Of a DNA stretch of 49,984 bases, positions 41,430 through 48,784 are shown piece by piece. The notes beneath the pieces are model-generated. The model made no database searches, was not told the origin of the DNA, and worked only from the letters and a program-made list of their open reading frames with translations. Positions within the stretch are counted from its first letter, which is position 1, and each line of letters begins with the position of its first letter. Location: assembly GCF_006569185.2 (NCBI RefSeq), contig NZ_VIGC02000040.1, positions 1 through 49,984 on the forward strand, given 5' to 3'. The translations under genes were made by a program, and so were the position numbers. Source of the stretch: Litorilinea aerophila (lineage in GTDB: Bacteria; Chloroflexota; Anaerolineae; Caldilineales; Caldilineaceae).

Positions 41430-43679
41430 TTACTGGTTCTGAGGGGCGCTTCCGTAGGCCAACAGCCGCAAGGCGTTGAGCACCACCAAGACCGTGCTCC
41501 CCTCGTGCAGGATCACAGCCCAGCTCAGCTGGACCAACCCTATCACCGAGCTGAGGACCAGCAGGATCATCACCCCCAGCGCGATGGCCAGATTCTGCTG
41601 GATGATGCGGCGGCTGGCCCGGCTCAGCCCAACGGCAAAGGGGAGCTTGCCCAAGTCGTCAGCCATGAGGGCCACGTCCGCGGTTTCCAGGGCCACAGCG
41701 GTGCCGGCGCCGCCCATGGCGATGCCCACGGTGGCGGTGGCCAGGGCCGGCCCATCGTTGATGCCATCCCCCACCATGGCGATGGGGCCATACTCGGCCT
41801 CCAGCGCCCGGATGGCCTGCAGCTTCTCCTCTGGCAGCAGGCCGGCACGCACGTCGGTGACCCCCACCTCCCGCGCGATTCGCCGGGCCACGGCCTCCGT
41901 ATCACCGGTCAGCATGACCAGCTTGCGGATGCCCAGGGCCAACAACCGTTCCAGGGTCTCCCGAACGCCCGGACGAGGTCGGTCCGCCAGGCCGATCACC
42001 CCCACCACCGTGCCGCCCCGGCTCACGGCCATGGCTGTCTCGCCGCTCTCTTCTAATCGCTGGAACAGGGCCGTGGCGTCCCCGTTCCGCGTCAGCTGGT
42101 CCATTTCCTGGAGGAGCCGCTGGGAGCCGACCAGTACCGGCTCTCCCTGGACATGGCCTCGAATGCCCCGGCCGGGGAGATTTTCGACGGCCTCTCCGTT
42201 GGGGATCTCCAGCCCGCGGGACCGGGCAGCCTCCACCACGGCCTGGGCCAGCGGGTGGCTGGACTGTTGCTCCACGGCCGCGGCCAGGCGTAGCACCTCC
42301 TCCGGTGAAGCGCCGTTCAGGGGGATCACCTGGGTCACTTGAAAGCGGCCTTCGGTCAGCGTGCCGGTTTTGTCGAACGCCATCACCTGGAGGCGCCCCA
42401 GATTTTCCAGGTGGACGCCGCCCTTGATGAGCACGCCGTTGCGGGCGGCCTGGGCGATACCGGCCAGCACTGCGGCCGGGGTGCCGATGGCTAAGGCGCA
42501 GGGAGAGGCCGCCACCAGCAGCAGCATGGCCCGGTAGAAGCTCTCGTTCCATGCCATCCAACCCACCAGGGGGGGCACCAGGGCCACCAGGCCGGCCAGG
42601 CCCAGGACGGCCGGAACGAAGCGTCGGGTAAATTGCTCGGTGAAGCGCTGGGTCGGACTCTGCTGACTCTGGGCCTCCTGCACCATCTGCATGACCCGGC
42701 TCAGGGTATTGTCCCGGGCCAGCCGGGTCACCCGCACATCGATGGCCGCCTCCTGGTTGATGGTGCCGGCGAAGACCGGGTCGCCGGGCTCTTTGGCCAC
42801 CGGGACGCTTTCGCCGGTCACCGGGGCCTGATCGATGCTGCTGCGCCCGGCCACGATCTCCCCGTCCACGGGCAGCCGATCTCCTGGGCGCACCAAGACC
42901 TGGTCGCCCACCTGCAGGGTTTCCACCGATACCTCGGTAATCTGGTCCCCCTGGCGCAGGTATGCAGTGCGGGGCATGAGGGCCGCGAGGGCACTGACCG
43001 CGTTGCGGGCCCGGTCCAGGGCATAGTGTTCTCCGGCGTGGCCCAGGGCAAAGAGGAAGAGGAGGAAAGCGCCTTCCTCCCATTCCCCCAGGGCGGCCGC
43101 GCCCACGGCGGCCGCCAGCATCAAGACGTCCGTATCAAACCGGCCCCGCAGGAGTCCTGGGAGGGCGTGGACGGCCACATCGTAGCCGCCGGCCAGGTAG
43201 GCCAGCAGGTAGAAGGCCAGGGCCACGGGCTCGGGCAGGCCCAGCAGCCGTTCCCCTATGAAGCCCACCACCAGGAAGAGGCCGGCCAACGCTACCAGTA
43301 GCAGCGTCCACTGTTCCTGGAGCCAGCTGGGGAGAAAGGTCGGTACGCCGTCATGGCCATGCGCTGGGGGTGCTTCGGGCCTTGGCCGCGCGGCCTGGTT
43401 AGCAGGGCCTGCGGCCATGGCGGGTGCGGCAAGCTGGCTGCTGAGTTCTTGGGCCAGGCGCTCCAGACGAGTCGGTTCGATCTGGCCGGGATCGTAGTGC
43501 ACGCAGAGGGCCGAGGCTCCATCCGCTTCGACGATGTGGGCCCGGGCCACCCCCTGCACGGCGGCCAGGCGTTCCAGGAGCTGGCGGCAGCCGTCCTCCG
43601 CAGGCGTTTCTGTAGGCAGGAGCCCTGCCAGTTTGAGTTGCCACGTTTGGGTACCTACGTCGTCCATGGATGCATCCAT
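41430..43679 (-). CDS. P1B-type metal-exporting ATPase (P1B-4-like: Co/Fe/Zn)
   Basis: I chose the ATG at 43679 (MDASMDDVG), giving 749 residues; ATGs at 43697 and 43703 are also in frame. An N-terminal HMA-like domain (residues about 10-80) lacks the CxxC metal motif. ATPase motifs are present: TGES (APVTGESVPV), DKTGTLTEG, HPLAQAVVE and GDGINDGPAL. The helix-4 metal motif is SPC (LLVAASPCALAIG), not CPC, and helix 6 has HEGSTVLVVLNALRLL. SPC with HEGS(T) is the mark of the P1B-4 group, which exports Co(II), Fe(II) or Zn(II). It follows an ArsR/SmtB regulator gene, as metal-efflux genes often do. Confidence 0.92.
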   Translation of the reverse strand: MDASMDDVGTQTWQLKLAGLLPTETPAEDGCRQLLERLAAVQGVARAHIVEADGASALCVHYDPGQIEPTRLERLAQELSSQLAAPAMAAGPANQAARPRPEAPPAHGHDGVPTFLPSWLQEQWTLLLVALAGLFLVVGFIGERLLGLPEPVALAFYLLAYLAGGYDVAVHALPGLLRGRFDTDVLMLAAAVGAAALGEWEEGAFLLFLFALGHAGEHYALDRARNAVSALAALMPRTAYLRQGDQITEVSVETLQVGDQVLVRPGDRLPVDGEIVAGRSSIDQAPVTGESVPVAKEPGDPVFAGTINQEAAIDVRVTRLARDNTLSRVMQMVQEAQSQQSPTQRFTEQFTRRFVPAVLGLAGLVALVPPLVGWMAWNESFYRAMLLLVAASPCALAIGTPAAVLAGIAQAARNGVLIKGGVHLENLGRLQVMAFDKTGTLTEGRFQVTQVIPLNGASPEEVLRLAAAVEQQSSHPLAQAVVEAARSRGLEIPNGEAVENLPGRGIRGHVQGEPVLVGSQRLLQEMDQLTRNGDATALFQRLEESGETAMAVSRGGTVVGVIGLADRPRPGVRETLERLLALGIRKLVMLTGDTEAVARRIAREVGVTDVRAGLLPEEKLQAIRALEAEYGPIAMVGDGINDGPALATATVGIAMGGAGTAVALETADVALMADDLGKLPFAVGLSRASRRIIQQNLAIALGVMILLVLSSVIGLVQLSWAVILHEGSTVLVVLNALRLLAYGSAPQNQ

Positions 43680-43735
43680 CTTTACTGATAAACACATAAG
43701 CATACGTTGATGTAATTGAGACAAAATATCAATAA

Positions 43736-44149
43736 CTATCCATGTTGGACATGGTCCAGCCCCTGCCGGAAGATCTGGTAGACGTGATCGTCGTCCAGGG
43801 TATAGAAGACATGTTTCCCTTCCCGGCGGCTGCGCACGATGCGGAGGGTGCGCAGGATACGCAGCTGGTAGGAGATGGCCGGCTGGGTCATCTCCAGGGC
43901 CAGGCAGAGATCGCCCACACACATCTCCGTGTGGGCCAGCAGGCTGATGATGCGCACCCGGGTGGGGTCGGCCAGGGCCTTGAAGAGCTCGGCTGCCTGG
44001 GTTGCGGTGGCGGCGTCCACCAGGTGGGCGCGCACCGCTGCCGCCAGGGTCGAGTCCGAGTGATCGGCGGTGCAGAAGGACTGGCGTTCGTGGGCCGGGG
44101 GATGGCCTTGTGTCATGGACTTCAAGGGGCGGGCGCTGGAGATTTGCAC
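43736..44149 (-). CDS. ArsR/SmtB family metal-sensing repressor
   Basis: The start is a GTG at 44149, six bases after AAGGAG. The protein has 137 residues. The winged-helix core reads LFKALADPTRVRIISLLAHTEMCVGDLC and TQPAISYQLRILRTLRIVRSRREGKHVFY. The C-terminal helix LDDDHVYQIFRQGLDHVQHG aligns with the alpha-5 metal site of SmtB and CzrA: Asp-x-His, then His-x-x-His. CzrA uses this set for Zn/Co. The ELCVCDLC box of As/Cd sensors is only partly kept (EMCVGDLC). It probably represses itself and the adjoining P1B-4 ATPase until metal is bound. Confidence 0.92.
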   Translation of the reverse strand: MQISSARPLKSMTQGHPPAHERQSFCTADHSDSTLAAAVRAHLVDAATATQAAELFKALADPTRVRIISLLAHTEMCVGDLCLALEMTQPAISYQLRILRTLRIVRSRREGKHVFYTLDDDHVYQIFRQGLDHVQHG

Positions 44150-44533
44150 AGATGCTCCTTTTTTGCCTGATGGCCCATCAGATAGCCGTGAGGCAAAACA
44201 GATAAGTAACTGTTTATGTGTTTAGTGTATCAAGGAACCCGCACGCTGTCAAATCTTGCCCCAGGAGGGAGGGTGTCTGAGGGCCAACCGGCCTACATTC
44301 ACCCAGGAACTGAAAGGCGTATCGTAGGCGAGTTCGCGTCTTGCTTACACGCCATCGTAAATGGCTTCGGTGTCCAGGAGCGCGTCGCCTTCCACACAGG
44401 CAGGGGCCTTTCCCTGTAAGCTGCCTTACGCGCAGTTTGTGCCAAAGGGAGGACAATAGGGAGGCGGCGCCCATCTTCCCCGGGTGTCTCAGGTAACAAT
44501 TCGATGCCGAATTCCTTCAGAAAGGAGCAATCC
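44150..44533. other. Non-coding stretch between the divergent arsR-type and OsmC-family genes
   Basis: No gene is supported here; the open frames have no family character. It holds the ribosome binding site of the repressor gene (AAGGAG at 44156-44161 read on the minus strand), an AT-rich palindrome at 44196-44215, and AAAGGAG at 44521-44527 before the OsmC-family ATG. The AT-rich part stands out against GC-rich surroundings, so promoters for both directions probably lie here. Confidence 0.6.
44196..44215. promoter_or_regulatory. Candidate repressor operator
   Basis: AAACAG and CTGTTT form perfect 6-bp arms around ATAAGTAA. The site is about 50 bp upstream of the ArsR-type gene in an AT-rich patch. 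ArsR/SmtB proteins bind AT-rich inverted repeats overlapping their own promoter, so this is the best operator candidate in the gap. Confidence 0.45.
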
Positions 44534-45010
44534 ATGGATGATCCCGTCGTCTATCGTTCCAAGGTGCGGATCGAGCGGGTGAAGGGGCCTTTGCGCAGGG
44601 CCTACCTGCCGGTGGAGCCGGAGCCGGTTCTGTTTGGCGTCCACTCGGAAATTGCCGAACATTACGGCATGAAGCCTGGTCAGGTCGAACCCCACGCCAC
44701 CACCCTGGATTATCTGGTGGCGGCCGCGGCCGGTTGACTGACTGGCACCTTTGGAGGCGCGCTGGAGGCGCGTCAAATTGCAGCGGGAGAAGGTCGCCTT
44801 GTCTCCGAGGCGGTGGGCGAGATAGAAAAAGAGGATAACGTCCTGGTGGTGCGGCGTATCCACGTCACCTATTGGCTACGGCTCCCCCGGGAGCAACGGC
44901 CGGTGGCGGAGCGGGTCCATGGTTTCCACGCCCGCTTCTGCCCGGTCTACCGTACCATCAGCGGCAGCGTGGAAATCACCACATCTCTGGAGATGGAAGA
45001 TCTGGAATAG
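44534..45010 (+). CDS. OsmC-family protein, candidate selenoprotein (in-frame TGA at codon 68)
   Basis: The ATG at 44534 follows AAAGGAG by six bases. One frame runs to 45010 (158 codons), broken only by TGA at 44735-44737. Before it: PHATTLDYLVAAAAG. After it: LTGTFGGALEARQIAAGEG and so on to ITTSLEMEDLE. Both halves match one OsmC/Ohr-type protein of normal length, and the TGA falls exactly where the family has its first redox cysteine (helix after the LDYLVAAAAG segment). The second redox cysteine is kept in RFCPVYRTISG. OsmC proteins reduce organic peroxides with this cysteine pair. A SECIS-like hairpin follows the TGA. Alternatives are a sequencing error or a nonsense pseudogene; the intact reading frame beyond the TGA argues against decay. 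No sel genes are in the window. Confidence 0.75.
44756..44774 (+). promoter_or_regulatory. Candidate bacterial SECIS hairpin
   Basis: GGCGCGC-TGGAG-GCGCGTC folds into a 7-bp stem (one G-U pair) with a 5-base loop. The loop starts at 44763, 25 bases after the TGA ends. The general bacterial SECIS model asks for a stem of at least 4 bp, a loop of 3-14 bases with G in the first two places, and a TGA-to-loop distance of about 16-37 bases; all are met. GC-rich DNA can form such stems by chance. Confidence 0.6.
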
Positions 45011-45107
45011 CGGGTAGGGGAACCCACGCTTCCCCTGCCCCAGGGTTGGGCATCGGCAGTCGAGCCGGGGAAAACCGGCTTCGGCTGCCGATCTTTGCCT
45101 GGATGGG

Positions 45108-46175
45108 TCAGGCCGCCAACATTTTTTGCCGTTGGAGCTGGCCCACTTCCCGGAAGGTCACCAGGCGCCGGCTTTTTTCATCCCAGAGAGCCAGGTTCGC
45201 TGTCTTCAGGCTATCCCGGATGGTGAGGTGGGTGGCCCGCTGGAGCAATGGATTTTCATCGTGGGCACGCTGCAGGTTGTAGTTGGGGATGCGGGGACTC
45301 AGGTGATGGATGTGGTGGAAGCCGATATTGCCGGTAAACCACTGGAGTATCCGGGGCAGCTTGTAGTAGGAGCTGCCGTGCATGGCCGCCAACACGTAGT
45401 CCCATTCCTCTGAATGCTCCCAGTAGGTGCGCTCGAACTGGTGTTGTACATAGAACATCCAGACGCCGACGGTGCTGGCAATGATGGTAACCGGCAACTG
45501 GATCGCGATCACCGTTTTGAGGCCGAGCAGCAGGCTGGCCACTGTCAGCAGGCTCACCAGGGCTACGTTGGTCCACCACACAGAGGCGGTCTCGCCGTGG
45601 CGATTCTGTTCTGGGGCAGAGAGGGGGAACCGTTGCTGCACCATGAAGTGGAAAGCAGGGGCCACGCCAAAGAGAAAGAGGGGGTGGCGAAAGATCCGGT
45701 AGGTGAGCCGTTTCCACCAGGGCGCCTGGACGTACTCATCGACTGTCAGGGTCCAGACATCGCCGATGCCCCGCTCTTCCAGCTCCGCGTGGTGGGCGTG
45801 GTGGATGGCGTGGCTTTTCCGCCAGTGTTTGTAGGGGACCATGGTGAAGACGCCACAGATGGAGCCCAGCAGATCGTTGGCCCGCCGGGAAGGCAAAAAG
45901 GAGTTATGGCCACAGTCATGCTGGATAATGAAGATGCGCACCAGAAAGCCGGCCACCGGGAAGGCCAGGAGCAAGGTCAACCAGTAGCCCACCTGCAGGC
46001 TCAGGTACAGGGCGATCCAGCCCAGGAGCAGGCCGCCAAAGGAGTTGAGCACCTGCCACCGGGCCTGATTCACATCCGGTTTGGCATAGCGCGCGACTAA
46101 TTTTTGCCAGCCGGTGTAGGTGGCTCCGGCGGTGGGTTGGGGAGTTCGGGATGAATCTTTGATTGTTTGCTGCAT
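45108..46175 (-). CDS. Membrane fatty-acid desaturase
   Basis: The protein has 355 residues and four or more membrane helices. The three histidine boxes are complete: HDCGH in FIIQHDCGHNSFLP (about residue 91), HxxHH in WRKSHAIHHAHHAE (about 127), and HHIHH in NIGFHHIHHLSPRIPNY (about 288). These bind the di-iron centre of acyl-lipid/acyl-CoA desaturases. The spacing and the FLPSRRANDLLGSICG loop are like the bacterial delta-12/omega-3-type group. It introduces a double bond and so tunes membrane fluidity. It converges on the OsmC-family gene. A strong hairpin lies in its leader. Confidence 0.93.
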   Translation of the reverse strand: MQQTIKDSSRTPQPTAGATYTGWQKLVARYAKPDVNQARWQVLNSFGGLLLGWIALYLSLQVGYWLTLLLAFPVAGFLVRIFIIQHDCGHNSFLPSRRANDLLGSICGVFTMVPYKHWRKSHAIHHAHHAELEERGIGDVWTLTVDEYVQAPWWKRLTYRIFRHPLFLFGVAPAFHFMVQQRFPLSAPEQNRHGETASVWWTNVALVSLLTVASLLLGLKTVIAIQLPVTIIASTVGVWMFYVQHQFERTYWEHSEEWDYVLAAMHGSSYYKLPRILQWFTGNIGFHHIHHLSPRIPNYNLQRAHDENPLLQRATHLTIRDSLKTANLALWDEKSRRLVTFREVGQLQRQKMLAA

Positions 46176-46215
46176 TGTTTTCTTCTGCTTTCTGTCACTC
46201 TATTTGCCCAAAAAG

Positions 46216-46253
46216 AAAGGCCGCCGCTTCTCTTCGAGAGAACGGTGGCCTTT
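46216..46253 (-). terminator. Long hairpin with U-rich tail in the desaturase leader
   Basis: AAAGGCCGCCG (46216-46226) pairs with CGGTGGCCTTT (46243-46253) with one G-U pair. An inner stem TTCTCT/AGAGAA closes on a TCG loop, giving 17 bp in all with one bulged C. Read on the minus strand it is followed at once by CTTTTT, like an intrinsic terminator. It lies about 40 bases upstream of the desaturase start, so it may be an attenuator. Confidence 0.55.
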
Positions 46254-46411
46254 GACTTGCGGCAAAGGGGGGACCCAGGCTACTCTTCAGGAAACGTATA
46301 TCTGACCTGCAGCATAGCTTACAATGGGCATTCTGTCAAAGGCAGAAGTTTTGCCGTATATTGCCCGGGTATTTCCCGCGCACCGGGGGCAACCGTGGCT
46401 GACGCTTTCTG

Positions 46412-46420
46412 TGCTATACT
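46412..46420 (+). promoter_or_regulatory. Extended -10 promoter for thiI
   Basis: TGC-TATACT matches the extended -10 form (TGN then TATAAT with one change). It lies about 105 bases before the thiI ATG. The -35 region is weak, as is usual for extended -10 promoters. Confidence 0.4.
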
Positions 46421-46523
46421 ATAGCCCAGGTTATGCAAACTTCGGAATTCATGGGGTGCCAGATTGGGGTGCCCGATCGACCGAGACGAAAAAAACGAAA
46501 AAGAAGCGAAAACGAGCGTATCT

Positions 46524-47984
46524 ATGCAGGAATTTCAACAAGTCTGTCTGATCAGCTTTGAAGGAGAAGTCATCCATCGCGGGAAGGGGACCCGACGCCT
46601 GTTCCAGCGCCGTACCCTGGAAAACCTCCGGCTGGCCATTCGCGAACACGGCTTTCAGGCGGAGGTGGTCCCCTCCTTTGCCAAGCTGGAGGTGCGGGGC
46701 ACCTTTGACCCCCATGTGCTGGCCCGGGTTTTCGGCGTGAAGACCTGTGCCGTCGCCCTGCGCGCCCACATCCAGGACCTGGACGATGTGGTGGCTGCTG
46801 GGGAGGCCATCTGGCGGGATCGGGTGGCCGGAAAGACCTTCGGCGTCCGCTGTAAGCGGGTAGGGCGCCATCCATTTCGCTCCCAGGATGTGGCCGAAGT
46901 GTTGGGGGCCCGGCTCAACGCCTATGCTCGGGGGGTGAACCTGACCAATCCAGATATCTGGGTGGAGATTGAGGTGCGGGAGGAGCACGCTTACTTCGTG
47001 ACTGAACGTATTCCCGGGCCCGGCGGCCTGCCCCTGGGCATTGGGGAGGATGCACTGGTCCTCTTCTCCGGCGGCCACGACTCGCCCGTGGCTGCCTGGC
47101 ACCTGGCCCGGCGGGGCAACCAGCCCCACTTCCTGCACCTGGCCTTCGGCGGCCTGGCCGAAGCCCGGCCTGTGGTTCAGGTCGCCCAGCACCTGTACCG
47201 ACACTGGCTGGTGGGGACGCGGCCCGTCTTCCGGGTGGCACCTTTTGCCCCGGTGGTGGCCGAATTGATCGAACATATTCCTTCAGCCCTGCGCCAGGTC
47301 GCCTTGCGGCGGGCCATGTACCAGGCCGGGGAATACCTGGCCCAAAAACTGGGCTGCCAGGCCCTGGTGACTGGCGAGGTACTCTCCCAGGCCACCAGCC
47401 AGACCCTGCACAACATCGCCATTGAAGAGGCCGGGATCGACCTGCCCATCCTGCGGCCGGTGCTCTCCCTGAGCAAGGAAGAGATCATGCAGCAGGCCCA
47501 GGCCATTGGCACCTACGAACTCTCCCTGCAGGTAAACGAGCTCTGCTCTATCGCCCAGGGGCCGGTCTCGCCCCGGGTGAAGCGGGAAGAGTTCTTCCAG
47601 GCCTATGCCGCCGTTGACCCCGCCGTCATCCACGCCGCCGTCGATCAGGCCATCGAGATCGACCTGAACCAGCCCCTGGAACAGCTGGAAAGCCTGTTGG
47701 AGGACGACATCCCCACCATCGGCCACATTCCCCAGGATGCCCTGGTGGTCAGCATGTTGCCCGAAGGCACCCGGTTGCCCCAGGCCATTCCCATGGACCG
47801 CTTTGAGGCAGATGAGGTGACGGACAACCGGCCGGTGATCCTCATGTGTCGCTATGGCCTGACCAGTATGGGGCTGGCCGCGGAGTTACGCCGCCGGGGT
47901 ATCAACGCCTACAGCTTCGATGGCGGCTATGAGCGCTACCGGGAGCTCCAGGAACGGTCCGGGGCGGCCGAGCCCCGGGGGTAA
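46524..47984 (+). CDS. thiI: tRNA 4-thiouridine synthase / sulfurtransferase ThiI with rhodanese domain
   Basis: I chose the ATG at 46524 (MQEFQQVCLISFEGE), giving 486 residues like the long E. coli form. The order is ferredoxin-like and THUMP domains (about 1-175), then the PP-loop AANH domain with LFSGGHDSPVAAW (about 180-192), then a C-terminal rhodanese domain. The PP-loop has His where Ile or Phe is common, at a variable place. The rhodanese cysteine is in LMCRYGLTSMG. A second cysteine (NELCSIAQGPVSPRVK) matches the E. coli disulfide partner. It makes s4U8 in tRNA and supplies sulfur for thiamine. No thi genes adjoin. Confidence 0.95.
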   Translation: MQEFQQVCLISFEGEVIHRGKGTRRLFQRRTLENLRLAIREHGFQAEVVPSFAKLEVRGTFDPHVLARVFGVKTCAVALRAHIQDLDDVVAAGEAIWRDRVAGKTFGVRCKRVGRHPFRSQDVAEVLGARLNAYARGVNLTNPDIWVEIEVREEHAYFVTERIPGPGGLPLGIGEDALVLFSGGHDSPVAAWHLARRGNQPHFLHLAFGGLAEARPVVQVAQHLYRHWLVGTRPVFRVAPFAPVVAELIEHIPSALRQVALRRAMYQAGEYLAQKLGCQALVTGEVLSQATSQTLHNIAIEEAGIDLPILRPVLSLSKEEIMQQAQAIGTYELSLQVNELCSIAQGPVSPRVKREEFFQAYAAVDPAVIHAAVDQAIEIDLNQPLEQLESLLEDDIPTIGHIPQDALVVSMLPEGTRLPQAIPMDRFEADEVTDNRPVILMCRYGLTSMGLAAELRRRGINAYSFDGGYERYRELQERSGAAEPRG

Positions 47985-47987
47985 TTG

Positions 47988-48062
47988 GAGCCACAGATGA
48001 CACCACAGACGCCACAGTGGACTACAGATGCAGCGCTATCTGTGGCTCTACTGCAAAAAGCC
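47988..48062 (+). repeat. 11-bp inverted repeat and dispersed short repeat, copy 2
   Basis: GAGCCACAGAT (47988-47998) and ATCTGTGGCTC (48038-48048) are perfect inverted copies 39 bases apart, just after thiI. The right arm runs into ACTGCAAAAAGCC, making the second copy (48040-48062) of the repeat seen at 36949-36971. Confidence 0.75.
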
Positions 48063-48080
48063 CAAACAGGACGCTGACCC

Positions 48081-48401
48081 ATGCCAATGAAACACTACAT
48101 GCCCCGCCGAGGGTGGCCGAACTACCTGCTCGAGGTGGTGGAACAGGCCCAGCCCGGCGACACCATCGTCGTTCACACCACAGCCCAGCAGGAAGCCATC
48201 CAGAATCTGCTGCGGAACCGGAATATCGATCACATCCAGGTTCAGTTAGACAGCCGGTTTCACGCCTGGGTGGTCGGCGACCTCTCCAACCCCCAGGAAG
48301 TGGCCGAGCGACTCTTCCGACGCATTCGGGAGCTGGCAGGCAAGAATGTGAAGGATGAGGATGAGAGCCCGGAAGAAGGGGATGGCTCCCCCCACTCGTA
48401 A
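48081..48401 (+). CDS. Small conserved-looking hypothetical protein
   Basis: The protein has 106 residues and begins with the ATG at 48081, nine bases after AGGA. I do not recognise the family. A compact alpha/beta core is likely: WPNYLLEVVEQAQPGDTIVVHTTAQQEAIQNLLRN, then IDHIQVQLDSRFHAWVVGDL. The acidic tail DEDESPEEGDG is probably disordered. There is no signal peptide or membrane helix. Strong codon bias like its neighbours supports it as a real gene. Confidence 0.65.
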   Translation: MPMKHYMPRRGWPNYLLEVVEQAQPGDTIVVHTTAQQEAIQNLLRNRNIDHIQVQLDSRFHAWVVGDLSNPQEVAERLFRRIRELAGKNVKDEDESPEEGDGSPHS

Positions 48402-48614
48402 AGTTTGGCGTAAATACCACGGCCGAAATTCCGGGTGCCCTCTGGGCGCGCTCCCTCTGGTGGATACCATCGGCGAATTTCTGCCAGGATTTACGATTCT
48501 GTGAAGGGAAGGAAAGCCGGTCCGAAAACGTGGGTCTGCAAGCATGCAATGCATGTGCAGGCCTGGGCAAGATTGAGCTCTGTCGACAGACGAAACGGTG
48601 GGCTCGGGGAGCTC

Positions 48615-48662
48615 GGTAATGTTACCGGAAATATTCCCGGTAACATTACCGGATAATATGCA
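48615..48662. repeat. Tandem 12-bp palindromic units forming a 14-bp hairpin
   Basis: Four consecutive 12-base units: GGTAATGTTACC, GGAAATATTCCC, GGTAACATTACC and the decayed GGATAATATGCA. Units 1 and 3 are each palindromic apart from the centre. Across units 1-3 the arms GGTAATGTTACCGG and CCGGTAACATTACC pair perfectly around eight bases. It may end transcription from both sides, or bind a protein in phased array. Confidence 0.8.
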
Positions 48663-48714
48663 CGAAAAGGGCGTTTGTGTCAAAATGGCAATGACACGGA
48701 TTTATCTCTCCTGC

Positions 48715-48744
48715 TTGACAGCCAGAGAATCCAGGTTGTATAGG
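48715..48744 (+). promoter_or_regulatory. Promoter-like sequence without a matching gene
   Basis: TTGACA at 48715-48720 and TATAGG at 48739-48744 are separated by 18 bases. Transcription would run antisense into the oxidoreductase gene. It could be a chance match. Confidence 0.25.
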
Positions 48745-48784
48745 GGTGGTAAAGTTTAGCAGGCGTGTGGAGGCCAGGCCTCTG

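Larger units (their letters stand above)
46176..46523. other. Non-coding stretch between divergent desaturase and thiI genes
   Basis: No gene is supported. The stretch holds a long hairpin in the desaturase leader, an imperfect TTGCCCGG / CCGGGGGCAA inverted repeat near 46360-46392, and a likely extended -10 promoter for thiI (listed separately). It is less GC-rich near the thiI start (AAAAAACGAAAAAGAAG). Confidence 0.6.
48402..48784. other. Convergent intergenic stretch with palindromic repeats
   Basis: No gene is supported. Two genes converge on it. It holds the tandem 12-bp palindromes (48615-48662), an inverted repeat GTGTCA-N9-TGACAC (48677-48697) and a promoter-like TTGACA-N18-TATAGG (48715-48744) that points to the plus strand with no plus-strand gene after it. 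Confidence 0.6.

Noticed and set aside
44216-44533. Small open frames upstream of the OsmC-family gene
   Set aside because: They have no ribosome binding sites, no family resemblance and composition unlike neighbouring genes.
44534-44737. A 67-residue gene ending at the TGA, with a separate small gene at 44813-45010
   Set aside because: The two pieces and the 75 bases between them lie in one frame and form a single OsmC-type domain, so two separate genes are unlikely. A pseudogene cannot be excluded without reads or homologs.
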